Counted from the first letter of the stretch, positions 25,801-34,087 are shown. The stretch is 64,000 bases of DNA from Asanoa iriomotensis (GCF_016862515.1 NZ_BONC01000013.1:62001-126000); one strand, 5' to 3'. The notes: generated by a model not told the origin, from the sequence alone. Translations and numbers: made by a program.

Positions 25801-26119
25801 CGCGCGAGCCACGCCAGCTGCCACCCGTCGGCACGATCACCATGTCGCCGTCGTCGGCGTCGGGTGGGCCGCCCTCGAACAGGTCCTTCGGCAGCTTGAA
25901 CGATGCCGTGTCCTCGAGCTGCGTGATCGCCGCCAACTCGCCGCCGGACGCGCCCAGCGGATCCCACTGGGACACCGCATCAGGGTTGGGCTCGGCCGCC
26001 GTCGGTCGGACGCCGCGGCGGGTGCCTGTGCGGCGCGGCCGCTCCTCGGATCGGGACGAACGAGACCGAGGCGACGACACTGGGTTGTCGTCACCGCGCG
26101 CCCAATCCCGATAGTCCAC
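22892..26119 (-). CDS. Large arginine-rich repeat protein with C-terminal membrane domain
   Basis: A 1075-residue protein of unknown function. Residues about 1-90 are hydrophilic and carry SQWDPLGASGGELAAITQLE. Residues about 110-410 hold at least eleven copies of a 21-28-residue repeat, consensus D(V/I)EL(S/T)SGGRRRRDxSDSRAxR. A longer disordered, Arg/Asp/Glu-rich region follows to about 880 and includes DSTTSTGEWDRLVGSIDDEA. The C-terminal about 130 residues contain three to four membrane helices (FLAAVLYAAAWYAVPVLAFG; VAALRWLGHSWR-like loop). GTG at 26119 (MDYRDWARGDD) is the preferred start; no strong ribosome site was seen. It is divergent from dnaB across 404 bp. The protein would be a long charged cytoplasmic tail on a small membrane anchor. 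Confidence 0.82.
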   Translation of the reverse strand: MDYRDWARGDDNPVSSPRSRSSRSEERPRRTGTRRGVRPTAAEPNPDAVSQWDPLGASGGELAAITQLEDTASFKLPKDLFEGGPPDADDGDMVIVPTGGSWRGSRDEPPTRSRRRRDDDADDEIELSSGGRRRRDVSDSRAARVRADDVELSSGGRRRRDISDSRAAGDWADDVELTSGGRRRRDVAGSRAVDDDIELSSGGRRRREAGDSRAGRFDDAGDIELTSGGGRRRSASDSRADRFDDDSDIELTNGGRRRRDGGGRAIEGEIELAGGGRRRLDASDSRAGRFDETGDVELSSGGRRRRDVTDSRAGRAIEGEIELASGGRRRLDASDSRAGRFDETGDVELSSGGRRRRDVTDSRAARDWSDGSTDIELSSGGRRRLDAGDSRARRWDDGDTDVEQTSGGRRRRAADGVEPAGRGRRRTDDGEADTGRRSWRDEATDTELPSIGYAASAPVEPSPGGRRARTDDEPLSRGRRRRHGAADETGSRGWQAEPTETELPDLSRPSDTGTMRVPLRGRSSRHAEDADEPSQTWHGESAGRGRRGRHGETDTTDGSRRGWSDGSTDPETTGTRLSRRAAEDEAPPARGRRRHGEPDPIESTGHGRTWSERADDRPRGRSRHAEADPVDPPSRSRRARQDETDADPRGWRDEAEQTGHGRRAAERDPRGRGRDEDPAARGWRGEGARGDVPTQRRRARDDGDPPAGGDASDPRRGSWAGEPDSDRWRHPDMTGEWSRRAMAPIEPDQERPDDQRTRDDRPGPDDGRHGRSRATRDAAGTETGDWRAGGRARRDSGHRPSDDGVDTGSWERMTDTGQYDSTTSTGEWDRLVGSIDDEAEEKFEAFWSGHRLAGDDPRWVETPATAPRSPAIGLPEPRRPEPDGYDDGGPRRGRSQSEADRAEAMARAAVPPALDATDPGWGAPARAARQAPAPPRQAQPQPQRRPMRWQQEEFEQLDTDNGGFLAAVLYAAAWYAVPVLAFGIWLMTLPAVAVDDCVSDVTGGGCDSPRAQALEGLLSGVPHFGVALGISLIAAVALRWLGHSWRAGSVGLAAAVVGGGLAAVLNSVLTGQPLG
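24880..25775 (-). repeat. In-frame repeats encoding SGGRRRRD units
   Basis: At least eleven 63-84-bp units encode the SGGRRRRD repeat. Between about 25030 and 25335 two consecutive blocks of about 153 bp (51 residues, two protein units each) are nearly identical, indicating a recent duplication. Confidence 0.8.
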
Positions 26120-26310
26120 GGCTCGAGCGTGACCTTCCTGTATCGGATCGCAATCGCCCGGTGCGTCAAAGACAAGCAACGGACGCGTAGATGGTAGTCG
26201 ACCCAGGCAGCCGTGGCCTGTCCTGGATACCGCATATTTCTTTCGTCCACACATTGGGGATTGAGGAACCGCACGTCAGACGCACCTTGCCGGGCCGTTC
26301 ACAGTGGTCG

Positions 26311-26384
26311 TACACAGGCTGTGCACAGGTCTCCACACACCCTCTGGCCTGCTTTCCACAGGTTGTCCAAAGGTTCATCCACGT
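26311..26384. promoter_or_regulatory. Run of DnaA-box-like sites upstream of dnaB
   Basis: Six sequences ending in CACA/CCAC-type cores occur within 75 bp: around 26311 (TACACAGG), 26320 (TGTGCACAGG), 26329 (GTCTCCACA), 26353 (TTTCCACAGG), 26363 (TTGTCCAAA) and 26375 (TCATCCACG). Each of the last five differs by about one or two bases from TTGTCCACA or TTATCCACA. Most are spaced by about one helical turn (10-12 bp), with one gap of about two turns. Confidence 0.45.
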
Positions 26385-26489
26385 GTCTTTTTGCCCTGAC
26401 ACGGCACGGGCTCATATCGTTGCCGTTCGGTTCGAGGTGGAACCGACGCGGCATCCCCCAGTCGTGTCGGGGGAAAACCGATCATGTTT

Positions 26490-26506
26490 CGGTTATAGTA
26501 CAACCG
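26490..26506 (+). promoter_or_regulatory. Probable dnaB promoter with overlapping inverted repeat
   Basis: TATAGT at 26494-26499 is a good -10 box, about 25 bases before the GTG start. It lies inside an inverted repeat, CGGTT (26490-26494) and AACCG (26502-26506), so a repressor bound there would cover the -10. No clear -35 box was seen. Confidence 0.42.
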
Positions 26507-26523
26507 TACGAGAGGGGGCTCCC

Positions 26524-27936
26524 GTGTCGATCACCGACGACGTGCGCGGTGGCCGCCCGTCCGGCCCGCCGCAGGACCCCCCGCCCCCGCAACAGCGCGA
26601 CGGCGGTGGCTACGACAAGACGCCGCCGCAGGACGTCGCCGCCGAGCAGAGCGTCCTGGGCGGCATGCTGCTCTCCAAGGACGCGATCGCCGACGTCGTC
26701 GAGATCCTCAAGACCGGCGACTTCTACCGCCCCATCCACGCGACCGTCTTCGACGCGATCCTCGACCTGTACGGCCGAGGCGAGCCCGCGGACGGCGTGA
26801 CCGTGGCCGCGAAGCTCGCCGACGACGGCGACCTGATGCGCATCGGCGGCGCGCCCTACCTGCAGACCCTGATGGCCAGCGTGCCGACCGCGGCCAACGC
26901 CGGCTACTACGCCCGCATCGTCGCCGAGCGCGCCGTGCTGCGCCGCCTGGTCGAGGCCGGCACCCGGATCGTCCAGCTCGGCTACGGCTCCGCCGCGGGC
27001 GGCGGCCGCGACGTCGACGACGTGGTCGACCTGGCCCAGCAGGCGATCTACGACGTCACCGAGAAGCGGGTCAGCGAAGACTTCGCGATCCTCGCCGACA
27101 TGCTGCAGCCGACCCTCGACGAGATCGAGGCCGTCGGTGCGCAGGGCGGCGTGATGACCGGCGTGCCGACCGGCTTCACCGACCTCGACCGCCTGCTCAA
27201 CGGCCTGCACCCCGGCCAGCTCGTGATCGTCGCCGGCCGACCGGGTCTCGGCAAGAGCACGGCGAGCATGGACTTCGCCAGAAATGCCGCTATTCGCCAC
27301 AACTGCGCGAGTGCGATCTTCTCGCTCGAAATGAGCAAAGTGGAGATTGTCATGCGGCTTTTGTCCGCCGAGGCCCGGGTGCCCCTCCACGTGCTGCGCT
27401 CCGGGCAGCTCTCCGACGACGACTGGACCAAGCTGGCCCGCCGGATGGGCGAGATCAGCGAGGCGCCGCTGTTCGTCGACGACACGCCCAACATGAACCT
27501 CATGGAGATCCGGGCCAAGGCCCGCCGGCTCAAGCAGCGCCACGACCTCAAGATGATCGTGGTCGACTACCTCCAACTCATGAGCTCACCGAAGCGCACC
27601 GAGAGCCGCCAGCAGGAGGTCGCCGAGCTGTCCCGTGGCCTCAAGCTGCTGGCCAAAGAGGTCGAGTGCCCGGTCATCGCCGTGAGTCAGCTCAACCGTG
27701 GCCCCGAGCAGCGCACCGACAAGCGGCCCCAACTCTCCGACCTGCGCGAGTCGGGCTCGATCGAGCAGGACGCCGACGTCGTGATCCTGCTGCACCGCGA
27801 CGACTACTACGACAAGGAGTCGCCGCGGGCCGGTGAGGCCGACTTCATCGTGGCCAAGCACCGGAACGGGCCGACCGACACCGTGACGGTCGCGGCCCAG
27901 CTCCACCTCTCCCGCTTCGTCGACATGGCCATCTAG
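26524..27936 (+). CDS. dnaB: Replicative DNA helicase DnaB
   Basis: A 470-residue hexameric 5'-3' helicase that drives the replication fork. The N-terminal domain begins PPQDVAAEQSVLGGMLLSKD and ends near 180. The RecA-like C-terminal domain has Walker A GRPGLGKST (about residues 239-247), Walker B MIVVDYLQLM, and DLRESGSIEQDADVVILLHR with the arginine-finger region. No intein is present, unlike several mycobacterial dnaB genes. GTG at 26524 is chosen for the purine-rich GAGAGGGGG just upstream; the longer open frame covers the regulatory region. It overlaps the next, convergent gene by 4 bp at the stop codons. Confidence 0.96.
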   Translation: MSITDDVRGGRPSGPPQDPPPPQQRDGGGYDKTPPQDVAAEQSVLGGMLLSKDAIADVVEILKTGDFYRPIHATVFDAILDLYGRGEPADGVTVAAKLADDGDLMRIGGAPYLQTLMASVPTAANAGYYARIVAERAVLRRLVEAGTRIVQLGYGSAAGGGRDVDDVVDLAQQAIYDVTEKRVSEDFAILADMLQPTLDEIEAVGAQGGVMTGVPTGFTDLDRLLNGLHPGQLVIVAGRPGLGKSTASMDFARNAAIRHNCASAIFSLEMSKVEIVMRLLSAEARVPLHVLRSGQLSDDDWTKLARRMGEISEAPLFVDDTPNMNLMEIRAKARRLKQRHDLKMIVVDYLQLMSSPKRTESRQQEVAELSRGLKLLAKEVECPVIAVSQLNRGPEQRTDKRPQLSDLRESGSIEQDADVVILLHRDDYYDKESPRAGEADFIVAKHRNGPTDTVTVAAQLHLSRFVDMAI

Positions 27937-28604
27937 GAAAGCAGCGGAAACCAGCCCGCCGCCTCGCCGAGTGCCACCCGGTCCCGCGGCGTCAGCGGTT
28001 CGCGGCCGCTGGCCTTCAGCAGGTATTCCGTCGGCGACCAGCTCATCGGCCGCACGACCTCGTCGCTCAGCAGACCATCCATCGTGGACACGGCGACGTC
28101 CAGCGCGACCGCCGGCGGCGCGGCCGCGGCCGGCAGCGACACGCTGAGGTCCAGGTGGTGCACGACCGCCTCGGTGACCAGCGTCGCGACGAAGTCCGGC
28201 ACTGAAAGCACGTGGCCCTGCGTCGCCACGAACGAGGCGGCGTCGGCATCCGCGGCTGCCCGCGCGGCCGCCGGCGCCGTCTCCGCCCACACCGCCACGA
28301 TCGCCGACGGTCGGTCGAAGGCGCTCGCCGCGCGCCGCGTCAACCAGGCGTTGTGCCGGCTGGCAACCGGATCCGAGCTGCCCGGGTACGCCGACCAGTA
28401 GCTCACATGATCCACATCGGACGGACCCGGCACGGTGCTGGCGAACGTCACCAGCGCACGCCGCGCGTCGTCGAGCAGATGGTGCAGCACGTCGGCGACC
28501 ACCCAGCCCCGACACCGCGTGCCCCGCACCAGGTCGTCGTCGGTCAAACCGAGCACCGTCGCGGTGATCGCGTCATATGCGGCGGCAAGGGCGGGAGCCG
28601 TCAT
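27933..28604 (-). CDS. Maleylpyruvate isomerase-type mycothiol-dependent (DinB-fold) protein
   Basis: A 223-residue protein of the MDMPI/DinB-like superfamily. The N-terminal four-helix bundle carries the metal-binding histidines in VLHHLLDDARRALVTF and AVVHHLDLSVSL. A C-terminal segment (TPRDRVALGEAAGWFPLLS) ends the protein. Known relatives use mycothiol as cofactor for isomerisation or thiol transfer; the substrate here is unknown. It ends a minus-strand run after the zinc-ribbon gene (71 bp gap) and meets dnaB tail to tail. Confidence 0.87.
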   Translation of the reverse strand: MTAPALAAAYDAITATVLGLTDDDLVRGTRCRGWVVADVLHHLLDDARRALVTFASTVPGPSDVDHVSYWSAYPGSSDPVASRHNAWLTRRAASAFDRPSAIVAVWAETAPAAARAAADADAASFVATQGHVLSVPDFVATLVTEAVVHHLDLSVSLPAAAAPPAVALDVAVSTMDGLLSDEVVRPMSWSPTEYLLKASGREPLTPRDRVALGEAAGWFPLLS

Positions 28605-28675
28605 ATCTAGACGATCTCATGCGAAGAGGGGGCCGGCAGCCGACAAACGGCCACCGACCCCCGCGCATCAAGAAC

Positions 28676-29068
28676 TCAGTCGAAGAGCTCGCCCAGGAAG
28701 CCCTTGTGACGCTTGTTGCGGTAGTGGCCGTGGTAGCCGTAGTGCCCACCATGCCCGCCGTAGGCCGGCTGCGGCGGGTAGTGCGCCGGCGGGGGCGGCG
28801 GCGGCACGTGGCTCGGCTGCGCGTAGCCGGGTTGCCCGTGCCCACCCGGCGGGGGCGGCGGCGGGGGCGCGTATCCGGCCGGCGTTGGCTGGCCCGGCGC
28901 CGGAGCGCCGCCATGCTGACGGTTCCAGTTGGCCTCGGCCTCGAAGAGCTTCTCCAGCTCGCCGCGGTCGAGGAAGATCCCACGACACTCGCCGCACTGG
29001 TCGATGGTCACGCCACTGCGTTCGTAGGTACGCATCTCGCCACGACACTTCGGACAGGTCATCTGCAT
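28676..29068 (-). CDS. Zinc-ribbon (zf-TFIIB) protein with Pro/Gly/Tyr/His-rich tail
   Basis: A 130-residue protein. Residues 3-45 form a TFIIB-type zinc ribbon: CPKCRGEM, then CGECRGIFLDRGELEKLFE. The remainder is a low-complexity tail of Pro, Gly, Tyr and His (about 60-115) ending RNKRHKGFLGELFD. The family probably binds nucleic acid or acts as a metal-binding adaptor; its role is unknown. ATG at 29068 follows the stop codon of the phosphoribosyltransferase gene almost directly (TAGTGATG), so translation is coupled. An internal ATG two codons later is an alternative. Confidence 0.87.
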   Translation of the reverse strand: MQMTCPKCRGEMRTYERSGVTIDQCGECRGIFLDRGELEKLFEAEANWNRQHGGAPAPGQPTPAGYAPPPPPPPGGHGQPGYAQPSHVPPPPPPAHYPPQPAYGGHGGHYGYHGHYRNKRHKGFLGELFD

Positions 29069-29070
29069 CA

Positions 29071-29718
29071 CTAGACGGTACCGGGTGGACGCACATCGAG
29101 CGCCTCGGCCACTTCGCGGTCGGTCACCTGGTGGAAGTCGTCGTAGAACTCGCTGACCGCGCCGAACGACGGTGGCCGCATCGGGCAGACGAGCTCGTCG
29201 ACCAGTGGCACCAACACATCCAGCGCACGCCCGGAGCCGACCGGCACGGCGAGCACGACCCGGTCGGCGGCCAGCGCGCGGGCCACCGCCACCGCTGCCC
29301 GGGCCGACGCGCCGGTCGCCAGCCCGTCGTCGACCAGCACCGCGACCTTGCCGGCCAACGCCAGCGGCGGGCGCCCACCCCGGTAGTGAGCCGAACGCCG
29401 GGCCAGCTCGGCGGTCTCCCGCTCGAGCACCCCGTCCATCTCGCCCTGCTCCAGCCGCGCGGTCACGTCGTCGTTGCGCACCACGACACCGCCGGGGCCC
29501 AGCGCACCGAACGCGACCTCCGGCGCCCACGGCACGCCCAGCTTGCGGATGACCAGGGCGTCCAGCGCGACGCCGAGCCGCCGGGCCACGGCCGCCGCGA
29601 CCGGCATGCCGCCGCGGACCAGGCCGAGCACGACGACGTCGGGCCGGCCCGCGTAGCCGGCCAACGCGTCAGCGAGCGCCGCGCCCGCCGCTGCCCGGTT
29701 GGGATAAGAAGACCCCAC
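29071..29718 (-). CDS. Type I phosphoribosyltransferase
   Basis: A 215-residue protein with the PRPP-binding loop VAVLVDDGLATGASARAAV at about 122-140 and an N-terminal ALAGYAGRPDVVVLGLVRGG segment. Proteins of this shape are usually annotated simply as phosphoribosyltransferases, and the base substrate is unknown. It starts 4 bp after the membrane-protein gene and runs into the zinc-ribbon gene, so the three are probably one operon. Confidence 0.88.
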   Translation of the reverse strand: MGSSYPNRAAAGAALADALAGYAGRPDVVVLGLVRGGMPVAAAVARRLGVALDALVIRKLGVPWAPEVAFGALGPGGVVVRNDDVTARLEQGEMDGVLERETAELARRSAHYRGGRPPLALAGKVAVLVDDGLATGASARAAVAVARALAADRVVLAVPVGSGRALDVLVPLVDELVCPMRPPSFGAVSEFYDDFHQVTDREVAEALDVRPPGTV

Positions 29719-29722
29719 CCAT

Positions 29723-30976
29723 TCAGGTGTACGCCGTCGCGCGCCCGCCCGTCCCCTCTTCCACCCGATCGCGTGCCTCGGCGGACCCGCCCAGCGCCAG
29801 CGCCGGCGCCCAGGCCAACAACGCCACCGGGTAGAGCAGGTACCCGAACCGCGTCGACGGCATCAGCAGGATCGCGGCGAGCAGCCCGTACCCGCAGAAA
29901 AGGGCTGCCGCGTAAGCGGTCCGCGGCGGCCGCCGCACGAGCCACACCGCGATCGCGACACCGGCCAGCCCGAGTAGGCCCGCGGCGATCAACCGCCCGC
30001 CCGGCAACCCGGAGGCGATCAAGTGACCGGGGAACGGCGACGCCGCCGGACTGGTGACCACACCGTGCCCGAGCGGGAACCCGATCACGTTGTCGAACAG
30101 CGCACCCGGATCGCGCACCAGCGGCGGCAGGATCGCCAGCACCGGCAACGCGACCGCCCCGATCGCGAACCGCCCCAGCCGTCGCCGGGTCAGGGCGTGG
30201 ATCAACAGCACCGCCACGATCGGGAGCGCGAACAGCTTGAGCGCGGCGGCCAGGCCGGCGGCGACCCCGGCCCACCCCCACCGCGAACGGGCGCACAACG
30301 CGAGCGAGAGCAGGCACAACGCCAGGACCGGCAGATCGTCACCGCCGGTCGCGACGGTCAACGCGCAAACCGGCAGCACCGTTGTCAGCTGCACGGCACG
30401 CAACACCCGCGGACCGCGCACCAACGCCACGGCCAGCGCCAGCGCAACGGTCGTGGCCAGCAGGAACCAGACCCGGGCGTCGGTCACCCAGGAGTCGCCC
30501 GCCACGGCCCGCGGCAGCCCGAAGAGCGACATACCGGGTTGGTACGGCAGATAGCCGAGCAACCGTTCGTCGGCCGGGAGGCGGGCGATCGTGTCGTCGG
30601 AGAGGTACGGCGTCGCGTGGTGCAGCAGGCGACTCCCGCCGTCCTCGACGACCAGCACTTCCTCCTGTGCGCGGTCGGTGCGCCCGCCGGCCCGCTCGAC
30701 GCTCTGGATCAGCATCGGCAACCAGGCTGTGGCGATCCAGACGACGCCGGTGATCGCGGCGCGCAGCCGCGGGTCGCGGTTGCCGGCGAGCCACTGCACG
30801 AGCACGGCGATCGCGGCGGCGGCGTACCCCCAGGCGGCGACCGCGCCCCACGCCCGGTGCGGCAACAGCGTCGAGGTGACCGCGGTGATCGCGGCGAATC
30901 CCGCCGAGACGGCGTACAACCCGAGGTCGAAGGCCAGGCCGCCGGCCGCACGGTCGAGCCGGGACCAGGTGATCAT
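29723..30976 (-). CDS. Polytopic membrane protein, GT87/DUF2029-like
   Basis: A 417-residue protein with about ten membrane helices. An external loop holds RLLHHATPYLSDDTIARLPA, resembling the donor-binding loop of GT-C mannosyltransferases; GVAAGLAAALKLFALPIVAV and PSTRFGYLLYPVALLAW match the later helices of such proteins. ATG at 30976 overlaps the stop codon of the upstream cyclic-di-GMP enzyme gene as ATGA. Frame extension further upstream is antisense shadow. The coupling suggests that its activity or amount is tied to cyclic-di-GMP signalling, which is inference. Confidence 0.82.
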   Translation of the reverse strand: MITWSRLDRAAGGLAFDLGLYAVSAGFAAITAVTSTLLPHRAWGAVAAWGYAAAAIAVLVQWLAGNRDPRLRAAITGVVWIATAWLPMLIQSVERAGGRTDRAQEEVLVVEDGGSRLLHHATPYLSDDTIARLPADERLLGYLPYQPGMSLFGLPRAVAGDSWVTDARVWFLLATTVALALAVALVRGPRVLRAVQLTTVLPVCALTVATGGDDLPVLALCLLSLALCARSRWGWAGVAAGLAAALKLFALPIVAVLLIHALTRRRLGRFAIGAVALPVLAILPPLVRDPGALFDNVIGFPLGHGVVTSPAASPFPGHLIASGLPGGRLIAAGLLGLAGVAIAVWLVRRPPRTAYAAALFCGYGLLAAILLMPSTRFGYLLYPVALLAWAPALALGGSAEARDRVEEGTGGRATAYT

Positions 30977-33507
30977 CCGCCCAAGTGTGGCAAACGCTCG
31001 CCGCGCTGTCGCGGCGCCGCCCGCCGGTGCGGGCTGAGTCGGATGACCGCGCCCTCGTCGTGCAGTGCCGGCGCGAGCGTGCCGGGCCGGCCGCCGGAGC
31101 CCCGGTGCAGCGACACCAGCAGCCGCGCGGCGCTCATCGGCCGGGCGAACAGCTGGCCCTGGCCTGCGGCGCAGCCGAGCTCCCACAGCGCGCGTCGCTG
31201 CGGCTCACTGTCGACGCCCTCCGCGACCACGGCGAGGTCGAGGCTGCGCCCGAGGTCGACGGTGGACCGGATGACCGCGCCGGCCTCCGGGGAGGTCTCC
31301 ATCGCGGTGACGAACTGACTGTCGATCTTCAGCTCGTGTACCGGTATCCGGGATAGCACCGACAACGACGAGTAGCCGGTGCCGAAGTCGTCGAGCGCCA
31401 GCCGGACACCCTCGTCGCGCAGCCGGCCGAGCACCTGGTCGACCACCTCGAGCTGGCTGATCGTCAACGTCTCGGTCAGCTCCAGGATGAGCCGGTCGGG
31501 CGGCAGGTCGTGGGTGCGCAGCCGGGTCATCACGGAGCCCGGGAACCGCGGGTCGAGCAGGCTGCGCGGCGCGACGTTGACCGCGACCGGCAGGTCGAAG
31601 CCGGCCTCCCGCCAGGAGACGCAGGCCAGCAGCGCCTGGTCGAGGACGGCCTCGGCGAATGCCGGCAGCAGGCCGCTGCGCTCGACCGTCTCGAGGAACC
31701 GCAGGGGATCGACGGTGCCGTGGTCGGGGTGGTGCCAGCGGGCCAGCGCCTCCGCCGCGCGGACCTCGCCGCTGACCAGGTCGACGATCGGCTGGAAGTC
31801 GACGGTCAGCGTGCCGTCGGCGACCGCACTGGACATGCTGCCCGTGATCGCGAACCGGCCGATGTCGGCGGTGTCGCGGGCGTGCGAGTAGGTCGCGATC
31901 CGTCCACCGGACCGCTTGGCCTGGTACATGGCGACGTCGGCGCGGCGGAGCAACTCGGCGATGCCGCCGCTGCTCGGCGCGGTCGCGATGCCGCCGCTGG
32001 CCTCGACGCTGATCCGCATGCCCTCGACCTCGATCGGCTCGCGCAGGGCGGCGACCAGCCGTTCGGCCCGGTGCGCGGCGACCGCCGGTGCCGGCAGGCC
32101 GGTCAGCAGCACCGCGAACTCGTCACCGCCGAGCCGGGAGACCAGGTCGCCGTCGCGGGCGGCCGCCTTGAGCCGGTCGGCCACCTGCTTGAGCACGTCG
32201 TCACCGGCCGCGTGGCCGAGCGTGTCGTTGACCTCTTTGAAGTGGTTGAGGTCGAGCAGCAGCAGGGCGATCACACCGTCGGCGTGCCCCTGGGCGATCT
32301 TCTTCTGGCCCTCGTCTAGCAGTTGCCGGCGGTTGGCCAAGCCGGTGAGCGCGTCGTGCGCCGCGTCGTGCGCGTGCACGACCGCCACCCGCTGGAGTTC
32401 GGAGTAAGCAGACGCGTTGTGTATCGCCGTGTTGAGCGCGGACGCGAACGTCCGGAGCTTGTAGTTCTCCATCTCGTTGAGCGTCACCGCGCCGCGGAAA
32501 TGAAGGCGGAACTCGCCGACCGGCCGTTTGTCGGCGCGGCCCTCGAGAACGGTTGTGATCACGAATGCGTCGGTCCGCCGTGTGTCGTCGTTGTTGGTGT
32601 CGATCTTGCCGCCGGTGCCGCGGACGAGACGGGGTGGATCGCCGTCGAACAGTTCCACCTCGGCGCCGTCGGCGGAGAAGAGCTCAGGTGCCCATTTGAC
32701 GGCGACTTCCAGCACCCGCCCCAGGTCGACGTCGTTGAGTGCCTCGGCCGAGGTGGCCAGCCGTTGCCAGGAGATGCGTTCGTCGCGTTTGCGGATCCGG
32801 CCCGAATACCAGAGATGCAGGGTCAGGATCAGCAGTGGTGCGACAAGAAGGAGTTGAGCGTCGCGGTTGACGGACAGGAGCCAGACCACGAACACCGCCA
32901 CCACCAGGCGCGCGGCGCCGAAACCGACACGAATGTCGAGATAGCGGAGAAAGAACTGCCGAAGTGGCGTACGCGTGCCGAGTGCGATTACCGGATTGGC
33001 GATTAATTCGTCGACAACAGTCAGTGCGATGAAGGCGAGCACCAGAGCGGCGGCGTGGAACTCTGGAGCACCACCACGGAAATCGGCGCCATAGGCGTAG
33101 AGAACGCCCGCACCGACAGATGCCCAGACCGTGTCCTTGGCCGCACCGAAAGCGATCTTGATTGGGCTGACGCGGGCGAGCAGGCGGCCGATCGCGACAC
33201 CGACCACGGTGCAGAGCACCACCCAGGGCGGCGGGGCGATGGTCAGTCCGACCAGGACGACGATGTCGGTCCAGGACTGGCCCCACTTGTTGGACCGCAA
33301 CCGCACGTTCACCTTGGCGCGGTTGGAGGCGATCACCGCGGCGATCAATCCGATGACGACGAGGATCGACGTGTCGTGCGACCGGCCGGAGGCGATGGCA
33401 TAGGCGGAGGCACCGATGGGTATCGACGCCACAAACACCACGAGACCGACTAGCAGCCGCAGCTGCCGATCGGTCGCGTTGTGGTGGGGATTTGATCTGT
33501 CGGTCAA
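30973..33507 (-). CDS. Membrane GGDEF-EAL cyclic-di-GMP enzyme
   Basis: An 844-residue protein. About eight membrane helices (residues about 10-260) precede a GAF-like sensor region (about 275-400). A GGDEF domain has intact SRLGGDEFAVLL with an RDGD inhibitory I-site five residues before it. A C-terminal EAL domain has AAEALARWHHP, LELTETL, DDFGTGYSSLSVL, KIDSQFV and VAEGVD, all catalytic positions present. It can therefore make and break cyclic-di-GMP. TTG at 33507 is preferred (GAGGG 4 nt upstream, and upstream sequence looks non-coding); a GTG at 33651 would add 48 residues. It is first in a minus-strand run with a coupled membrane protein. Confidence 0.9.
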   Translation of the reverse strand: MTDRSNPHHNATDRQLRLLVGLVVFVASIPIGASAYAIASGRSHDTSILVVIGLIAAVIASNRAKVNVRLRSNKWGQSWTDIVVLVGLTIAPPPWVVLCTVVGVAIGRLLARVSPIKIAFGAAKDTVWASVGAGVLYAYGADFRGGAPEFHAAALVLAFIALTVVDELIANPVIALGTRTPLRQFFLRYLDIRVGFGAARLVVAVFVVWLLSVNRDAQLLLVAPLLILTLHLWYSGRIRKRDERISWQRLATSAEALNDVDLGRVLEVAVKWAPELFSADGAEVELFDGDPPRLVRGTGGKIDTNNDDTRRTDAFVITTVLEGRADKRPVGEFRLHFRGAVTLNEMENYKLRTFASALNTAIHNASAYSELQRVAVVHAHDAAHDALTGLANRRQLLDEGQKKIAQGHADGVIALLLLDLNHFKEVNDTLGHAAGDDVLKQVADRLKAAARDGDLVSRLGGDEFAVLLTGLPAPAVAAHRAERLVAALREPIEVEGMRISVEASGGIATAPSSGGIAELLRRADVAMYQAKRSGGRIATYSHARDTADIGRFAITGSMSSAVADGTLTVDFQPIVDLVSGEVRAAEALARWHHPDHGTVDPLRFLETVERSGLLPAFAEAVLDQALLACVSWREAGFDLPVAVNVAPRSLLDPRFPGSVMTRLRTHDLPPDRLILELTETLTISQLEVVDQVLGRLRDEGVRLALDDFGTGYSSLSVLSRIPVHELKIDSQFVTAMETSPEAGAVIRSTVDLGRSLDLAVVAEGVDSEPQRRALWELGCAAGQGQLFARPMSAARLLVSLHRGSGGRPGTLAPALHDEGAVIRLSPHRRAAPRQRGERLPHLGG

Positions 33508-34087
33508 TCGTCCCTCATCAGAGCGCCACCCAAGAGTGACGTCAGCATACCGGAACGTGACCTCTTTGCTGCTTGTCGTCAGTCCCACTCGTGAGTCTTG
33601 GGCATGTCCCGCTCCCGCCTGTGCTTTGCCGGCTTGTTCCGGCGATGGCACAACTGTAGGTTGAGATCGGCGGGATTTGAACCGGGATATGTCAATATGA
33701 GCAGCATTCGCTAATTGGGTGCCCTTTTGTCACGATGCGTCCCGTCGTGAATGCGTAGCGCGTTGGACGCGGTGCGGTTTGTACGATTCGGTCGGGAGTG
33801 TTCGAGGAAATCGAACTCCACCGCCGGCTCGGTGATTGTGTGGGCGCGCGGGCAATGAACATTCTCGACCCAGATGAGGTAAGGAACCACCCCCGGTCGC
33901 GTGACTTATGTCAACGCTCCGCATCTGCATACTTGGACCAATCTCCATAACTCGGGAGCAATTCCACTGGGCTGACCGTCAATCTGACACGCTGCGTAGC
34001 CGATCGGTTAACGGTCTATGCTCCTTCCGGACCGGCGGCAAATGCATTCAGCGTGCATTAGCAAACCGTGCGGCCGGCGGACAAAAT

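Noticed and set aside
26524-27936. Intein in dnaB
   Set aside because: The gene is 470 codons with uninterrupted helicase motifs; there is no inserted splicing domain.
33650-33720. Intact tRNA gene on the minus strand
   Set aside because: Only the T-arm-like segment is recognisable; acceptor, D and anticodon stems do not pair.
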